Assembly: GCA_964632995.1 (NCBI GenBank)
Contig: CAZWDL010000023.1
Location: forward strand, 1-64,000
Length of the DNA stretch: 64,000 nt
Reading direction: 5' to 3'
Source: CAZWDL01 sp964632995
GTDB lineage: Bacteria > Bacteroidota > Bacteroidia > Chitinophagales > Saprospiraceae
The notes under the pieces are model-generated. The model was not told the origin of the DNA and ran no database searches. It saw nothing but the letters and a program-made list of their open reading frames with translations. The stretch's first letter is position 1. Each line of letters starts with the position of its first letter. Shown here piece after piece: positions 43,639-53,311 of the stretch. Made by a program: the position numbers and the translations under genes.

Positions 43639-45564
43639 ATGTCTTTCAAAAGTTTAACAGTCATTCTGGGAATATTCCTGCTTCCGGCCCTTTTATGCAG
43701 CCAGCAAGCGGTCGATTCGGTGGTCCATTCCTTCCGGCAGGCTGAGGAATCACTCGTTTTACTGAAAAATGAACACAGCCTGATTCCACTGCAGCGTCTG
43801 GATACGCTCAGGTTAGCGCTCGTGGGTGTGGGCCTGGAAGAAGGCTGTGATTTCCAGCGTACTCTGGAGCGGTACACGATGGTTCATACAGAGATGCCGC
43901 CGCGCGCCGATGATCTTGCGGCGATCAGCAGCTGGATAGAACGCCTGCGGTCGGACTACGACCTGGTCCTCATCGGCATCAACGATTACGAATTCGGCGC
44001 TAAAGAATCAGCCTACGCCGTTGTAGAATATCCGCTGCGCAAGCTGGTGGAGACGACGCCCAATGTTATTGCTGTTTTCGGAGGCGATCAGGCTTTCGAC
44101 CGGCTGCCCTGGCTAAAAGAGGCCGAAGGGCTGATCGTCACGCCCTACAATCCTCACAGTCATACCCTGGCCGCGCAGGTGATTTTCGGCGGGGTGGGCG
44201 CCTCCGGTAAGTTGAGGCAGAACCTGGGGCAGGATTTTCGCGCCGGAACCGGTATATTCACACCGGGCGGCAGCCGGCTTCGGTATTCGCCCCCGGAACT
44301 GGTGGGCGTGGATCGCCAATATCTGGAAGACAGCATCAAGGCCATTGTCGAAGAAGGCATTGTTAAAGGTGCTTATCCCGGCGCCCAGGTAGTGGTGGCA
44401 AAGGACGGCCATGTCATTTATCAACAAGCTTTCGGATACCATACCTACGACAGCCTGCAACAGGTGACCACCAAAGATATCTATGACTACGCTTCGGTAA
44501 CCAAAGTTACCAGCGCCTTGCCCGCCCTGATGAAACTTTACGGGGAGGGGCGGTTCAACCTCGATGCCCCGCTGGAAAAATATTTTCCGGCCTTTCGCCA
44601 TTCCAATAAAGACGAACTGAGCTTCCGGGCTATGCTGGCCCACAATGCCCGGCTCCGGTCCTGGGTACCCTACTGGCAGGGCACGCTACGCGGGAATGCC
44701 CGCTACCCGTGGCGGAATCGCTGGGATGGAACCATGACGAACGAGTATCGTTTTAAGTGGCGGACCTTCAAGCGGGATTCCTCGAGGCGCTTTCCCATCA
44801 GGATCACCGACGACCTGTGGCTGCACCGCAAATTTAAAGAGAAACGCATTTATAAATCCATTAAAAAGTCTCCGCTGAACGAAGAACCGGGATATGTATA
44901 TTCCGGGCTGCTTTTTTATCTGCTGCCGGATATCGTCAGTGATCTTACCGGTCAACCTTTCGAGCCCTATCTGAAGGAAACATTTTACCGGCGCATCGGT
45001 GCTTACACGATCACCTACAACCCGCTGCGCTTTTTCCCGAGGGAACGTATTGTGCCGACTGAACAGGACACTTTTTTCCGCATGCAACAAATTCACGGAG
45101 AGGTGCATGATGAGGGCGCCGCACTGATGAGCGGCATATCGGGCAATGCAGGTCTTTTCAGTACGGCCAATGATCTGGCCAAGCTTATGCAGTTGTATCT
45201 CAACTTCGGCAGCTACGGCGGCGAGCAACTCATTGCCGAGGAGGCCGTCCGGGAGTTTGTCAGTTATCAGTATCCGCAAGACAGCGTGCGGCGGGGGCTC
45301 GGTTTCGACAAACCGCCACTGGAAGACAGTCGGGAAAACACTTATATCGCCGCCTCCGCCAGCCCCGGCAGCTTTGGCCATTCGGGGTATACCGGCACCT
45401 TTACCTGGGCCGATCCGGAAAACAAGCTGCTGCTGGTCTTTTTCAGTAACCGCGTATATCCTACCCGGAACAACCGGAAGCTCTATACGCTCGATATACG
45501 GCCGCGATTGCATCAGGCTTGTTACGATGCGATCGAAATAGAAAGAAAGAAAGGGGAAAGGTAA
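43639..45564 (+). CDS. Beta-lactamase-fold serine hydrolase with N-terminal GH3 C-domain-like module
   Basis: 641 residues with a signal peptide (LTVILGIFLLPALLCSQ). Residues about 30-215 begin AEESLVLLKNEHSLIPLQ, the hallmark opening of the GH3 family C-terminal alpha/beta domain, and continue through the related VIAVFGGDQAF and LAAQVIFGGVGASGKLRQNL. The class C beta-lactamase/esterase domain follows from about residue 225: SVTK at 286-289, tyrosine motif VYSG, and HSG at 581-583. Bacteroidota have known GH3-beta-lactamase fusions (NagZ-like) of about 950-1000 residues; here the GH3 catalytic barrel is absent. Likely periplasmic cell-wall or amidohydrolase activity. Confidence 0.85.
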   Translation: MSFKSLTVILGIFLLPALLCSQQAVDSVVHSFRQAEESLVLLKNEHSLIPLQRLDTLRLALVGVGLEEGCDFQRTLERYTMVHTEMPPRADDLAAISSWIERLRSDYDLVLIGINDYEFGAKESAYAVVEYPLRKLVETTPNVIAVFGGDQAFDRLPWLKEAEGLIVTPYNPHSHTLAAQVIFGGVGASGKLRQNLGQDFRAGTGIFTPGGSRLRYSPPELVGVDRQYLEDSIKAIVEEGIVKGAYPGAQVVVAKDGHVIYQQAFGYHTYDSLQQVTTKDIYDYASVTKVTSALPALMKLYGEGRFNLDAPLEKYFPAFRHSNKDELSFRAMLAHNARLRSWVPYWQGTLRGNARYPWRNRWDGTMTNEYRFKWRTFKRDSSRRFPIRITDDLWLHRKFKEKRIYKSIKKSPLNEEPGYVYSGLLFYLLPDIVSDLTGQPFEPYLKETFYRRIGAYTITYNPLRFFPRERIVPTEQDTFFRMQQIHGEVHDEGAALMSGISGNAGLFSTANDLAKLMQLYLNFGSYGGEQLIAEEAVREFVSYQYPQDSVRRGLGFDKPPLEDSRENTYIAASASPGSFGHSGYTGTFTWADPENKLLLVFFSNRVYPTRNNRKLYTLDIRPRLHQACYDAIEIERKKGER

Positions 45565-45722
45565 AATAAGAAATAGGAAAGGGGGAAATCCGAAAACCTT
45601 GCCTTTCTGGTCAGGGCCTGACAATGCGATGCTTTTTCGGGAAGGGTAGTACGGCATATTCGGAGTGATCCCATTCTAAAAGCGGGAGAAGGACAGGAGG
45701 CATTCAGTAATGAAGGCGGACC

Positions 45723-47990
45723 ATGGAGAAACAAGCTACGGACATGAATAAGCAGCAGCAGGTGAGCGCCAAGAAATTCGGCACCTTTCTCGGTGTATTT
45801 CTTCCCAGTATTCTGACGGTTCTCGGATTAATTATGTACCTGCGTTTTGGATGGGTAGTCGGTAATCTGGGGCTGGGCCTGACCATTGTGTTGGTGCTCG
45901 TTTGTAATATCATCACGTTCATCACCGGCCTTAGCGCTTCGGCCATCGCCACCAATATCAAAGTGGGAGTGGGAGGCGTGTACTACCTCGTTTCCCGGAG
46001 CCTGGGACTCGAGACGGGGGGCGCCATAGGTATCGCTTTTTACATCAGCCGCACCCTGAGTATCACCTTCTATTGCTTCGGTCTGACCGAATCCATTCTG
46101 CTGTTCTGGCCGGCCGGGGACTGGGGGGAAATGCCTGCCTACGTACTCCCTGCCTTTACCGCCCTGATCATTATTCTCATCACCTTTATGGCAGGCAAAA
46201 GCGCCGAAATGGTGCTCAAGTTGCAGGTGCCTATGCTCATTCTGGTCGGTTTGTCGATTCTGGCCCTGATCATCGGAGTCCTGACCGGCCCCCTGCAGGC
46301 GCCGCAGTGGACGCCCACCTACAGTGGGGAGCCCGGAGGCTTCTGGATGATCTTCGCGGTCTTTTTCCCCGGCGTGACGGGTTTCCTGGCAGGTATCGCG
46401 CTAAGCGGCGACCTGGAAGATCCGGGGCATTCGATTCCCCGGGGAACCATCACCTCCATGCTGTCGGGAACGCTTATTTACCTGATTATTCCTGTTTTAC
46501 TGGCCGTCACCGCCAAAGTTTCCTTCGATCAAATGGCTGATCCTGATTTCGGCCTCCAATCCTGGACGGAAGTCGCTTTATTCGGAGGGCTGTTTATTTA
46601 TCCCGCTGCCAGGGGCGCCATTCTTTCCTCCGCCATTGGGAGCGTATTAAGTGGTCCGCGGGTGCTACAGTCACTTTCCATGGACGGGTTGGCGCCAAAG
46701 TTCCTCGGGAAATTATCCAATACCGGACAGCCCGCCATCGCTACCTGGATCACCGGCGGGATCGCCCTGGCGGCTGTCGCCCTTGGCGAACTCAACACTG
46801 TGGCTAAGTTCGTTACGGTGCTTTTCCTGACCCTGTATGTGGTCATCAACCTGGTGGCCGCGATTGAAAAGCTGGTGGCGGAACCTTCCTACCGGCCAAA
46901 GATTGATATTCCCTGGTATCTTTCTATGGCCGGAGCCCTCGGCGCGCTTTTTGTTATGTATCTGATCAGCCCCCTGGCTCTTGGACTGGCCATAGGGCTG
47001 GAACTGGTTTTCTATATTTACTTTCGTAAAAAAGCGCTGGAACAACAATGGGGTGATGTCAATGCCGGTTTCTGGATGAAAATAGCTCGCTTCTCCCTGC
47101 TGCGAATGAGCAAACGACAGGTCAAGGCCCGCAACTGGCGCCCCCTGATGCTCCTCTTTGTCGAGGATATCGATAAACGCATCGAACTGGTCAAACTCGC
47201 CGCTTCTTTTGGTCAGAACCGAGGCATCTTAACAATCTCCAAACTGCTGTTTACCCACGACCGGCCCGCCCTGAGCCGGCGCAAGCATTTCCGGCGGCAA
47301 ATGCAGGAGGATCTGCAATCTTACGGTTTGGAAGCTTTCGTGGAAGTCAATGTCGTTTCAGAACTTCACCAGGGAATTCTGAATGTGTCGAAGGGGCACG
47401 GCATCGCCAGCTTGAAAACGAATACGATCGTTTTCGGCTGGTCAGGGGATCACGCCGGGAATATGCATCAGTTGAAGATTATCCGCGATCTCAGTATCGC
47501 CAGAAAAAATATCCTGCTGGTTCGGTTTAACGATCACGAATCGTGGAAGGAAAAGCGGCACGAACGCATCGATATCTGGTGGGGTGGCCGGGAAAAGAAC
47601 GGCGACCTGATGTTGATTTTCGCCCATCTGCTAAAGCTCAACCGCGACTGGGAAGCGGCTCGCATCTTTATCCGGGCCGTGGTCGATACGGAGGCGGAAC
47701 GGGATCTGCTGGAGGCGCGCATCAAAGCTTCCCTGAACCTGGCGCGTATTCCTGCTACGGTAGACATCATACTCAAGGAAGGTGTAGGCTTCCGTACTAT
47801 TCTGCATCGCGAAAGCGCCGGCGCCGATATTCTCTTTCTGGGCCTCAGGATTACCCCGGAAAGCGAAGAAGACCGGCACGCCGGTAAGTTGGAAGAGATG
47901 GGCAGCATTGCCAAAACAGTGGTGTTTGTCCAGAATAACAGCGTGCGGGAAACGCTGCCTGTATTATTACTTGGAGGATTGGAGGATTAA
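45723..47990 (+). CDS. SLC12-like amino acid permease/cation-chloride cotransporter
   Basis: 755 residues. The N-terminal 440 residues hold twelve membrane helices of the APC fold (KKFGTFLGVFLPSILTVLGL, GGVYYLVSRSLGLETGGAIG, GFLAGIALSGDLEDPGHSIP). The 300-residue cytoplasmic C-terminus (PLMLLFVEDIDKRIELVKLA, VFGWSGDHAGNMHQLKIIR) matches the SLC12 C-terminal domain of Na-K-Cl cotransporters. Probably symports cations and chloride across the inner membrane. ATG at 45723. Overlaps no neighbour; ends 65 bases before a convergent gene. Confidence 0.9.
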   Translation: MEKQATDMNKQQQVSAKKFGTFLGVFLPSILTVLGLIMYLRFGWVVGNLGLGLTIVLVLVCNIITFITGLSASAIATNIKVGVGGVYYLVSRSLGLETGGAIGIAFYISRTLSITFYCFGLTESILLFWPAGDWGEMPAYVLPAFTALIIILITFMAGKSAEMVLKLQVPMLILVGLSILALIIGVLTGPLQAPQWTPTYSGEPGGFWMIFAVFFPGVTGFLAGIALSGDLEDPGHSIPRGTITSMLSGTLIYLIIPVLLAVTAKVSFDQMADPDFGLQSWTEVALFGGLFIYPAARGAILSSAIGSVLSGPRVLQSLSMDGLAPKFLGKLSNTGQPAIATWITGGIALAAVALGELNTVAKFVTVLFLTLYVVINLVAAIEKLVAEPSYRPKIDIPWYLSMAGALGALFVMYLISPLALGLAIGLELVFYIYFRKKALEQQWGDVNAGFWMKIARFSLLRMSKRQVKARNWRPLMLLFVEDIDKRIELVKLAASFGQNRGILTISKLLFTHDRPALSRRKHFRRQMQEDLQSYGLEAFVEVNVVSELHQGILNVSKGHGIASLKTNTIVFGWSGDHAGNMHQLKIIRDLSIARKNILLVRFNDHESWKEKRHERIDIWWGGREKNGDLMLIFAHLLKLNRDWEAARIFIRAVVDTEAERDLLEARIKASLNLARIPATVDIILKEGVGFRTILHRESAGADILFLGLRITPESEEDRHAGKLEEMGSIAKTVVFVQNNSVRETLPVLLLGGLED

Positions 47991-48055
47991 GAGCCTGAGG
48001 GCTCATTTATCCGACTAGGAAAATGAATAACTGCTGCCGTTAGCCTTCAAGTCCT

Positions 48056-49483
48056 CTATCGTTTCAGGCGGATGCGAATGCCGGTGTATATCGATAGCGT
48101 ATTCATTCGGTCGTTGGTAGGACCGAAGCCATGATTGAAGGAGTACACTGTATGTTGGTAGGTCGGTTGAGCGAAGAAGCTCCAGCGGCTGGTGACGAAG
48201 CGTTCGAAGCCGAAACCGATATTACCGGTCAGGAAGCTGTTTTCGCGGAAGGTGCCGCCTTCCAGCCAGCCGTTCTCAATGCGTTCGGAGAGCACCGAGC
48301 GCCGGGAGCCTTCTTTGTCGATAAAGTAATTGGCCTGTGTGGCGACGTTGAGAGCGGCGCCCGCTATAGCGTACAGCCGCCAGCGATCGTAGTGGAAGAT
48401 ATTGTACCGCAGGTTTAAGGGCACTTGTATGATATTGAGCTGTACGTCTTTAAACTGCTCTACGGTATAGCCGTCTCTGCTGTTGCCGTGGCGCAACAAC
48501 AGGTTGATAGAGGGATACTCCTTGGCGGTGTAAATGAACCCCGACTGTATTTCCCAATCGCCCAGTCCGAATCCTGCGGAGACACCTCCGCTGTAGCCGA
48601 GTTCGTAGCGGTCGAATTCGTTGGTCTCTACGTCCAGGAAGTAGTCGGAAGGAGTGATGATCCGATTGTATTCCGGACCTCCAAACATGCCGAAGTAGAA
48701 ATAACGATCGGGACGTAAGGGATGTACTTGTTGCTCAAAGTCACCGAAGGGCAGGCTTTCCGTCAGCGTGGAAGCAGCGGTATTCGGAAGACCGGCCAAA
48801 AGGCTGGCGGGGGCCTGTGGTGTTTTATTACCGGAAGAAATCAGCCCGGCGATGGGGGCGGCCTTTGCTTCTATGGGAGTCAGCGGGATCAATGCCTGTT
48901 GACTGGGAAGCTGTGGCAACTGAACGCTGCCGTTCAGGCCGGGGCCGGCGGGTGGCCAGGCAGGGTCGAATCCGGTGGCACGGTCAAGCTGGGAGGTCCT
49001 TTCTGCCTCTGACCAGGAAGCGGAAGCACTTGAGAGGTCTTCCGCTACGCTGCCCGCCGGCGCTTCGCCGGATGGGGTTGCCTTCTTTTCGTCGGTATGG
49101 ATAGCGGATGGAGAAGAGGCGACGGACCCGGTAACCGGGGGCTCGCCGGCGGGTGGCGTAGGTATGAATTGCCAGAAGGTGACGGCGATCAGTAAAATAA
49201 GCGTCAGTTCCATTATTTTGTAGCGCAGTACCTGTTCGGGGCGAACGAACTCTCGATCAAGCCGTTCGGACATGCGCGACCAATGTTCAGAGTGATATGG
49301 GCTGTCCAATTGGTGGAGCTTATTGAAAACAGCTTCGTCCAGATCTGCTTCGCGAGACTCAGGTACGCCACTATCCTGTGCATCGAGCCGCTGTTCGAAT
49401 TGCTCCCAGGTGTGCGGCTGGTAAGGAACGTACAGTCCTTCCAGCTTTCCCCGAATAATATCATCCAAATGCTTATCCTTCAT
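48056..49483 (-). CDS. One-piece membrane partner of ECF sigma factor: repeat domain, TM helix, linker, barrel
   Basis: 475 residues. Two tandem 29-residue copies lie at residues 6-34 and 48-76, sharing KL-x-x-L-x-x-PY-x-x-x-x-W and ending RLD (11 identities). A single membrane helix follows at about 90-107 (IMELTLILLIAVTFWQFI), then a Pro/Ser/Ala-rich linker (108-257) and a beta-rich domain (258-475; YFYFGMFGGPEYNRI, DVQLNIIQVPLNLRYN, FLTGNIGFGFERFV, SIYTGIRIRLKR) that looks like a PorT-type outer-membrane barrel. The gene overlaps the sigma factor stop by 11 bases, so the pair is translationally coupled. By place and layout a candidate anti-sigma factor; this is inference. Confidence 0.85.
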   Translation of the reverse strand: MKDKHLDDIIRGKLEGLYVPYQPHTWEQFEQRLDAQDSGVPESREADLDEAVFNKLHQLDSPYHSEHWSRMSERLDREFVRPEQVLRYKIMELTLILLIAVTFWQFIPTPPAGEPPVTGSVASSPSAIHTDEKKATPSGEAPAGSVAEDLSSASASWSEAERTSQLDRATGFDPAWPPAGPGLNGSVQLPQLPSQQALIPLTPIEAKAAPIAGLISSGNKTPQAPASLLAGLPNTAASTLTESLPFGDFEQQVHPLRPDRYFYFGMFGGPEYNRIITPSDYFLDVETNEFDRYELGYSGGVSAGFGLGDWEIQSGFIYTAKEYPSINLLLRHGNSRDGYTVEQFKDVQLNIIQVPLNLRYNIFHYDRWRLYAIAGAALNVATQANYFIDKEGSRRSVLSERIENGWLEGGTFRENSFLTGNIGFGFERFVTSRWSFFAQPTYQHTVYSFNHGFGPTNDRMNTLSIYTGIRIRLKR

Positions 49484-50036
49484 AGCCGTAATATCTCGAC
49501 GATAATAGATCCTTTAGTTTCATGCGTGCTTTGACCAGGTTGGACCGGGAAGTACTTTCCGTAATGTCCAGCATGGCAGCTATCTCTTTATGAGAATAGC
49601 CCTCGATGACGTACAAGTTAAATACTGCCCGGTAAGCGGGGGATAGTTGCTGCACCGCTCCCAGGATCTCCTGTTCTGTACACTGACTGACGGCGTCAGC
49701 CGTGTCAGAGCTGATGTCATAGGCTTGTTCAATATCCTCCGTTCTTCGGCGGATGTTTTTGCGGTAGTAGTCGATAGCCGTATTCACCATGATCCGGCGA
49801 ATCCAGGCGCCAAGGGAGGTGCCGGCCTGATATTGCGCAATGTTTTTGAATACCTTTATAAATCCTTCATGAAGGATATCCAGTGCTTCGTCCTCACTGC
49901 TTGCATAGCGCAGGCAAATCCCCATCATTTTGCTGTAGTATTCCTCATATATCAGTTTCTGCGCCCATCGTTCTTTTCGAACACAGGCCTGAATGAGGTC
50001 CTTTTCCGTCAAATTTAAAGGCAATGCGATATCCAT
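49473..50036 (-). CDS. ECF-type RNA polymerase sigma factor
   Basis: 187 residues with sigma-70 region 2 (LIYEEYYSKMMGICLRYASS, with EDEALDILHEGFIKVFKNI) and region 4 (LSPAYRAVFNLYVIEGYSHK EIAAMLDITESTSRSNL split across the helix-turn-helix). This is the Bacteroidota ECF group that controls envelope and surface functions. First gene of an overlapping pair with the barrel-linker protein, its probable regulator. ATG start; the 363 bases upstream hold the divergent topoisomerase promoter. Confidence 0.93.
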   Translation of the reverse strand: MDIALPLNLTEKDLIQACVRKERWAQKLIYEEYYSKMMGICLRYASSEDEALDILHEGFIKVFKNIAQYQAGTSLGAWIRRIMVNTAIDYYRKNIRRRTEDIEQAYDISSDTADAVSQCTEQEILGAVQQLSPAYRAVFNLYVIEGYSHKEIAAMLDITESTSRSNLVKARMKLKDLLSSRYYGYEG

Positions 50037-50399
50037 TGAATGAATATTTTCTTAAAAATAGCTCAATTGCCTCAAATTCACAACTCAGGCCTATTCCTTT
50101 AAGATGTTTTGACTGCATACTGACAACGTTGATCCCCACCCTTTTGCTGCCTGCAAAGCATATAAGACAAGCATTTAACCCTTTTTATTCCAAATCCTTT
50201 TCGAAGGAAGAGAAATTCAGAAAATAAAATACAAACAAATTATGTTAAAAACTTTATTTAAAAATTTTTTGTTTTTAAGAAAAAATATTTTTGATTATCT
50301 TTGTCAGTAAAATCAGCTGAAAAATTGAGATGCCGGTAACCGGAAATGTTGAGGAGAATGATTGCCACCGGTTACTGAAGTAGAAATCATTGTGAAAAT
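50037..50399. other. Divergent promoter region, AT-rich
   Basis: Intergenic between the sigma factor gene (minus) and the topoisomerase gene (plus). It is strongly AT-rich around 50215-50300. A TAnnTTTG box, TATCTTTG, lies at 50296-50303, followed by about 97 bases of leader. No gene seen. Confidence 0.5.
50296..50303 (+). promoter_or_regulatory. -7 box of the topoisomerase IV A gene
   Basis: TATCTTTG, after a T/A tract that includes several TTTG-like words about 20-24 bases upstream. It lies 97 bases before the ATG. Confidence 0.5.
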
Positions 50400-53054
50400 A
50401 TGAGTGAAAAGGATGGAGATATCCTCGAACACGGCAACGGCCAGGAGGATAACGTAATCACCCTGAAAGGCATGTACCAGGATTATTTCCTGGACTACGC
50501 CTCCTATGTCATCTTGGAGCGAGCGGTACCCACCGTACTGGACGGTCTGAAGCCGGTGCAGCGCCGTATTTTATACGCCATGCGTGAAATGGATGATGGT
50601 CGTTACCATAAGGTGGCCAATATCATCGGACAGACGATGCAGTACCATCCGCATGGTGACGCCGCCATCGGTGATGCACTGGTTAATATGGGGCAGAAAG
50701 AATTGTTGATTGACCCACAAGGAAACTGGGGGGATGTGCGTACCGGAGATTCCTCCGCCGCACCGCGTTATATCGAAGCCCGCCTGACGAAGTTCGCACT
50801 GGACGTTGCCTTTAATCCACAAACAACCAACTGGCAACTTTCCTATGACGGCCGCAAGCGAGAGCCGGTCACCCTGCCGGTCAAATTCCCGCTCCTGCTG
50901 GCACAGGGCGCCGAAGGTATTGCTGTGGGCCTCTCCACCCGCATCCTGCCGCATAACTTTATCGAACTGATCAAGGCTTCCATCAAGTTGCTGCAGGGAA
51001 AAACAGCAAAGATCTATCCCGATTTTCAAACGGGAGGAATGATCGATGTAAGCGATTATAATTCCGGAAAACGCGGCGGGCGCGTGAAGGTGCGGGCCCA
51101 GATCGAACAGGTTGACAAAAACACCCTGGCCGTCCGCGAGCTGCCCTACGGCGTGACCACCTCCTCCCTGATTGACTCTATCCTTAAAGCGAATGACAAG
51201 GGGAAGATCAAGATCAAAAGGGTTACCGATAATACCGCCGAATTGGTGGAAGTGCTCATCGAACTGGCCAATGGCGTCTCTCCTGAACTGACCGTCGATG
51301 CCCTCTATGCCTTTACTCATTGTGAAGTGTCGATCTCTCCCAATGCCTGCGTTATTATCGACGAGCGGCCGCACTTCCTTTCTGTCGCCGAAATCCTCGA
51401 GATCTGTACCAACAGCACCAAGGAATTACTCCGGCTGGAGCTGCAGATTCGCCAGCGGGAACTGGAGGAAAAGCTGCACTTCGCCAGCCTGGAAAAAATA
51501 TTCATCGAGCAACGGATATACCGAGACATCGAGGAGGCCGAAACCTGGGAGGCCGTCCTGAAAACCATCGATGCCGGACTGCGCAAGTACGTGATCGCCC
51601 CCGGTGAAAAAGCCAAAAAAGGAGATAAGCGGCTGCTCCTGATCCGGGATATTACAGAGGAGGACCTCATCAAACTCACCGAAATCAAGATTAAACGGAT
51701 CTCCAAATACAATACCTTCAAGGCGGATGAAAAAATTGCCGAGTTGGAATCCGAACTCGAACAGGTCAAGCACGATCTGGCTAACTTGACGGACTACGCC
51801 GTTGCTTACTTCCAAGGCCTGCTGGAAAAATACGGCAAAGGAAAAGAGCGAAAGACCGAGATCACTTCTTTCGAAACCATTCAGCGCGCGGAAGTAGCCG
51901 CCAATAATGTCAAACTGTACGTCAACCGCAAAGAAGGCTTCATCGGCTCAGGATTGAAAAAGGACGAGTTCGTCACCGATTGCTCGGACATCGATGATAT
52001 TATCATCTTCCGGGCCGATGGGAATTTCCAGGTAACCAAAATCGAGGATAAAGTCTTTGTCGGCAAAAACATTATCCACGTCGATGTATGGAAACGGGGC
52101 GATGAACGCACCACTTATAATATGGCCTACGTCGATGGTAAAAGCGGACGTTCTTACGTCAAGCGTTTTAACGTCAAGGCGATCGTGCGTGACCGGGAAT
52201 ACGACCTGACTACCGGCGCCAAAGGTTCGAAAGTGCATTATTTCAGCGTCAACCCCAACGGTGAAGCCGAAATCGTACAAGTACAACTGACCCCGGGCTG
52301 CCGCGCCCGTAACAAGCAGTTCGATTTCGATTTTGGAGAGCTCGACATTAAGGGACGCAGTGCGAAGGGCAATATCCTGACTAAGTACCCAGTCCGGAAA
52401 GTGTCGCTCCAGGAAGTCGGTAAATCTACCCTTGGCGCCCTGAAAGTATGGATGGATGAAGCCAGCGGTCGCCTCAATACCGACGAACGGGGGAAATACC
52501 TCGGCGCCTACGATACCGGTGACTGTATGCTGGCCGTCTATAAGGAAGGCTCTTATGAGGTGGTCGAGTTGGACTTCAGCAAGCGTTTCGATCCGAAGGA
52601 GTTGATGCATATTGATAAATTTGATCCCGAATCGGTAATCAATGTTATTTACTACGAAGGCGAGCGCGGCTGGACGATGGTCAAACGCTTCCAGGTAGAG
52701 ACGACTTCAACCAACCAGCGTTTCCCCTTCCTGACCGAACACCGGCGCACGCAGCTGCTCTACGTAAGCGTCGGCGAGGAAAAAACAGAGGTAGACTACA
52801 AGTATCGCGTAAAGAACAAAACCGAAGAAGAGGAGGTGGATATTGCCGAATATATCGATGTCAAAGGTTGGCGCGCTATCGGTAATAAGCTGACCGAATA
52901 CAAGCTAAGTAGCGTCAACCCCAAGGAAAAGAAAAAGAAACCCGACGGTAAAAAAAAAGTAAGTAATACCAAAACGGACCAAAAGCTCAAGGCCGGCGAC
53001 AGTATCGAATTTGATCTGGGAGATAAGGGGCAAGGCAAGTTGTTCGAGGATTGA
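50400..53054 (+). CDS. parC: DNA topoisomerase IV subunit A
   Basis: 884 residues. GyrA/ParC core: DYASYVILERAVPTVLDGLK, PVQRRILYAM, QYHPHGDAAIGDALVNMGQ, and the catalytic tyrosine in AAPRYIEARLT. The C-terminal beta-pinwheel has repeated blades without the GyrA box (QRRGGKG), so this is the ParC type rather than gyrase A. Lys-rich C-terminus (KEKKKKPDGKKK). Decatenates replicated chromosomes with ParE, which is not in this window. ATG start. Confidence 0.93.
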   Translation: MSEKDGDILEHGNGQEDNVITLKGMYQDYFLDYASYVILERAVPTVLDGLKPVQRRILYAMREMDDGRYHKVANIIGQTMQYHPHGDAAIGDALVNMGQKELLIDPQGNWGDVRTGDSSAAPRYIEARLTKFALDVAFNPQTTNWQLSYDGRKREPVTLPVKFPLLLAQGAEGIAVGLSTRILPHNFIELIKASIKLLQGKTAKIYPDFQTGGMIDVSDYNSGKRGGRVKVRAQIEQVDKNTLAVRELPYGVTTSSLIDSILKANDKGKIKIKRVTDNTAELVEVLIELANGVSPELTVDALYAFTHCEVSISPNACVIIDERPHFLSVAEILEICTNSTKELLRLELQIRQRELEEKLHFASLEKIFIEQRIYRDIEEAETWEAVLKTIDAGLRKYVIAPGEKAKKGDKRLLLIRDITEEDLIKLTEIKIKRISKYNTFKADEKIAELESELEQVKHDLANLTDYAVAYFQGLLEKYGKGKERKTEITSFETIQRAEVAANNVKLYVNRKEGFIGSGLKKDEFVTDCSDIDDIIIFRADGNFQVTKIEDKVFVGKNIIHVDVWKRGDERTTYNMAYVDGKSGRSYVKRFNVKAIVRDREYDLTTGAKGSKVHYFSVNPNGEAEIVQVQLTPGCRARNKQFDFDFGELDIKGRSAKGNILTKYPVRKVSLQEVGKSTLGALKVWMDEASGRLNTDERGKYLGAYDTGDCMLAVYKEGSYEVVELDFSKRFDPKELMHIDKFDPESVINVIYYEGERGWTMVKRFQVETTSTNQRFPFLTEHRRTQLLYVSVGEEKTEVDYKYRVKNKTEEEEVDIAEYIDVKGWRAIGNKLTEYKLSSVNPKEKKKKPDGKKKVSNTKTDQKLKAGDSIEFDLGDKGQGKLFED

Positions 53055-53112
53055 GGGAGGTTCTGGATGCTGGATGTTTACCCCGTGGAATAGTCGCTTT
53101 GCAAATTCCACA

Positions 53113-53146
53113 GGGTTTATCCGACCCGGGACAATGAGGGGCGGGC
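53113..53146. repeat. Dispersed GC-rich intergenic repeat, copy 2
   Basis: Core CCGACCCGGGACAATGAGGG, matching 7154-7186. It is flanked by two GGATGCTGG words (about 53066 and 53156). A hairpin GTGGAAT/ATTCCAC (about 53086-53112) precedes it. Confidence 0.55.
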
Positions 53147-53311
53147 TTGATACTGGATGCTGGGCCGAGTGATAGTAGCGTAGTGGCCTGATTGAGTCCA
53201 GTCCCTCCGGGCTACTACTGACTGCCGGCTGGAGAATATTCCGGTCAAATTAAACAGTAATCCTTATCTTGCAGTTAAGAGAGATGAATTTCTTACGTAA
53301 AATAACTCGCC

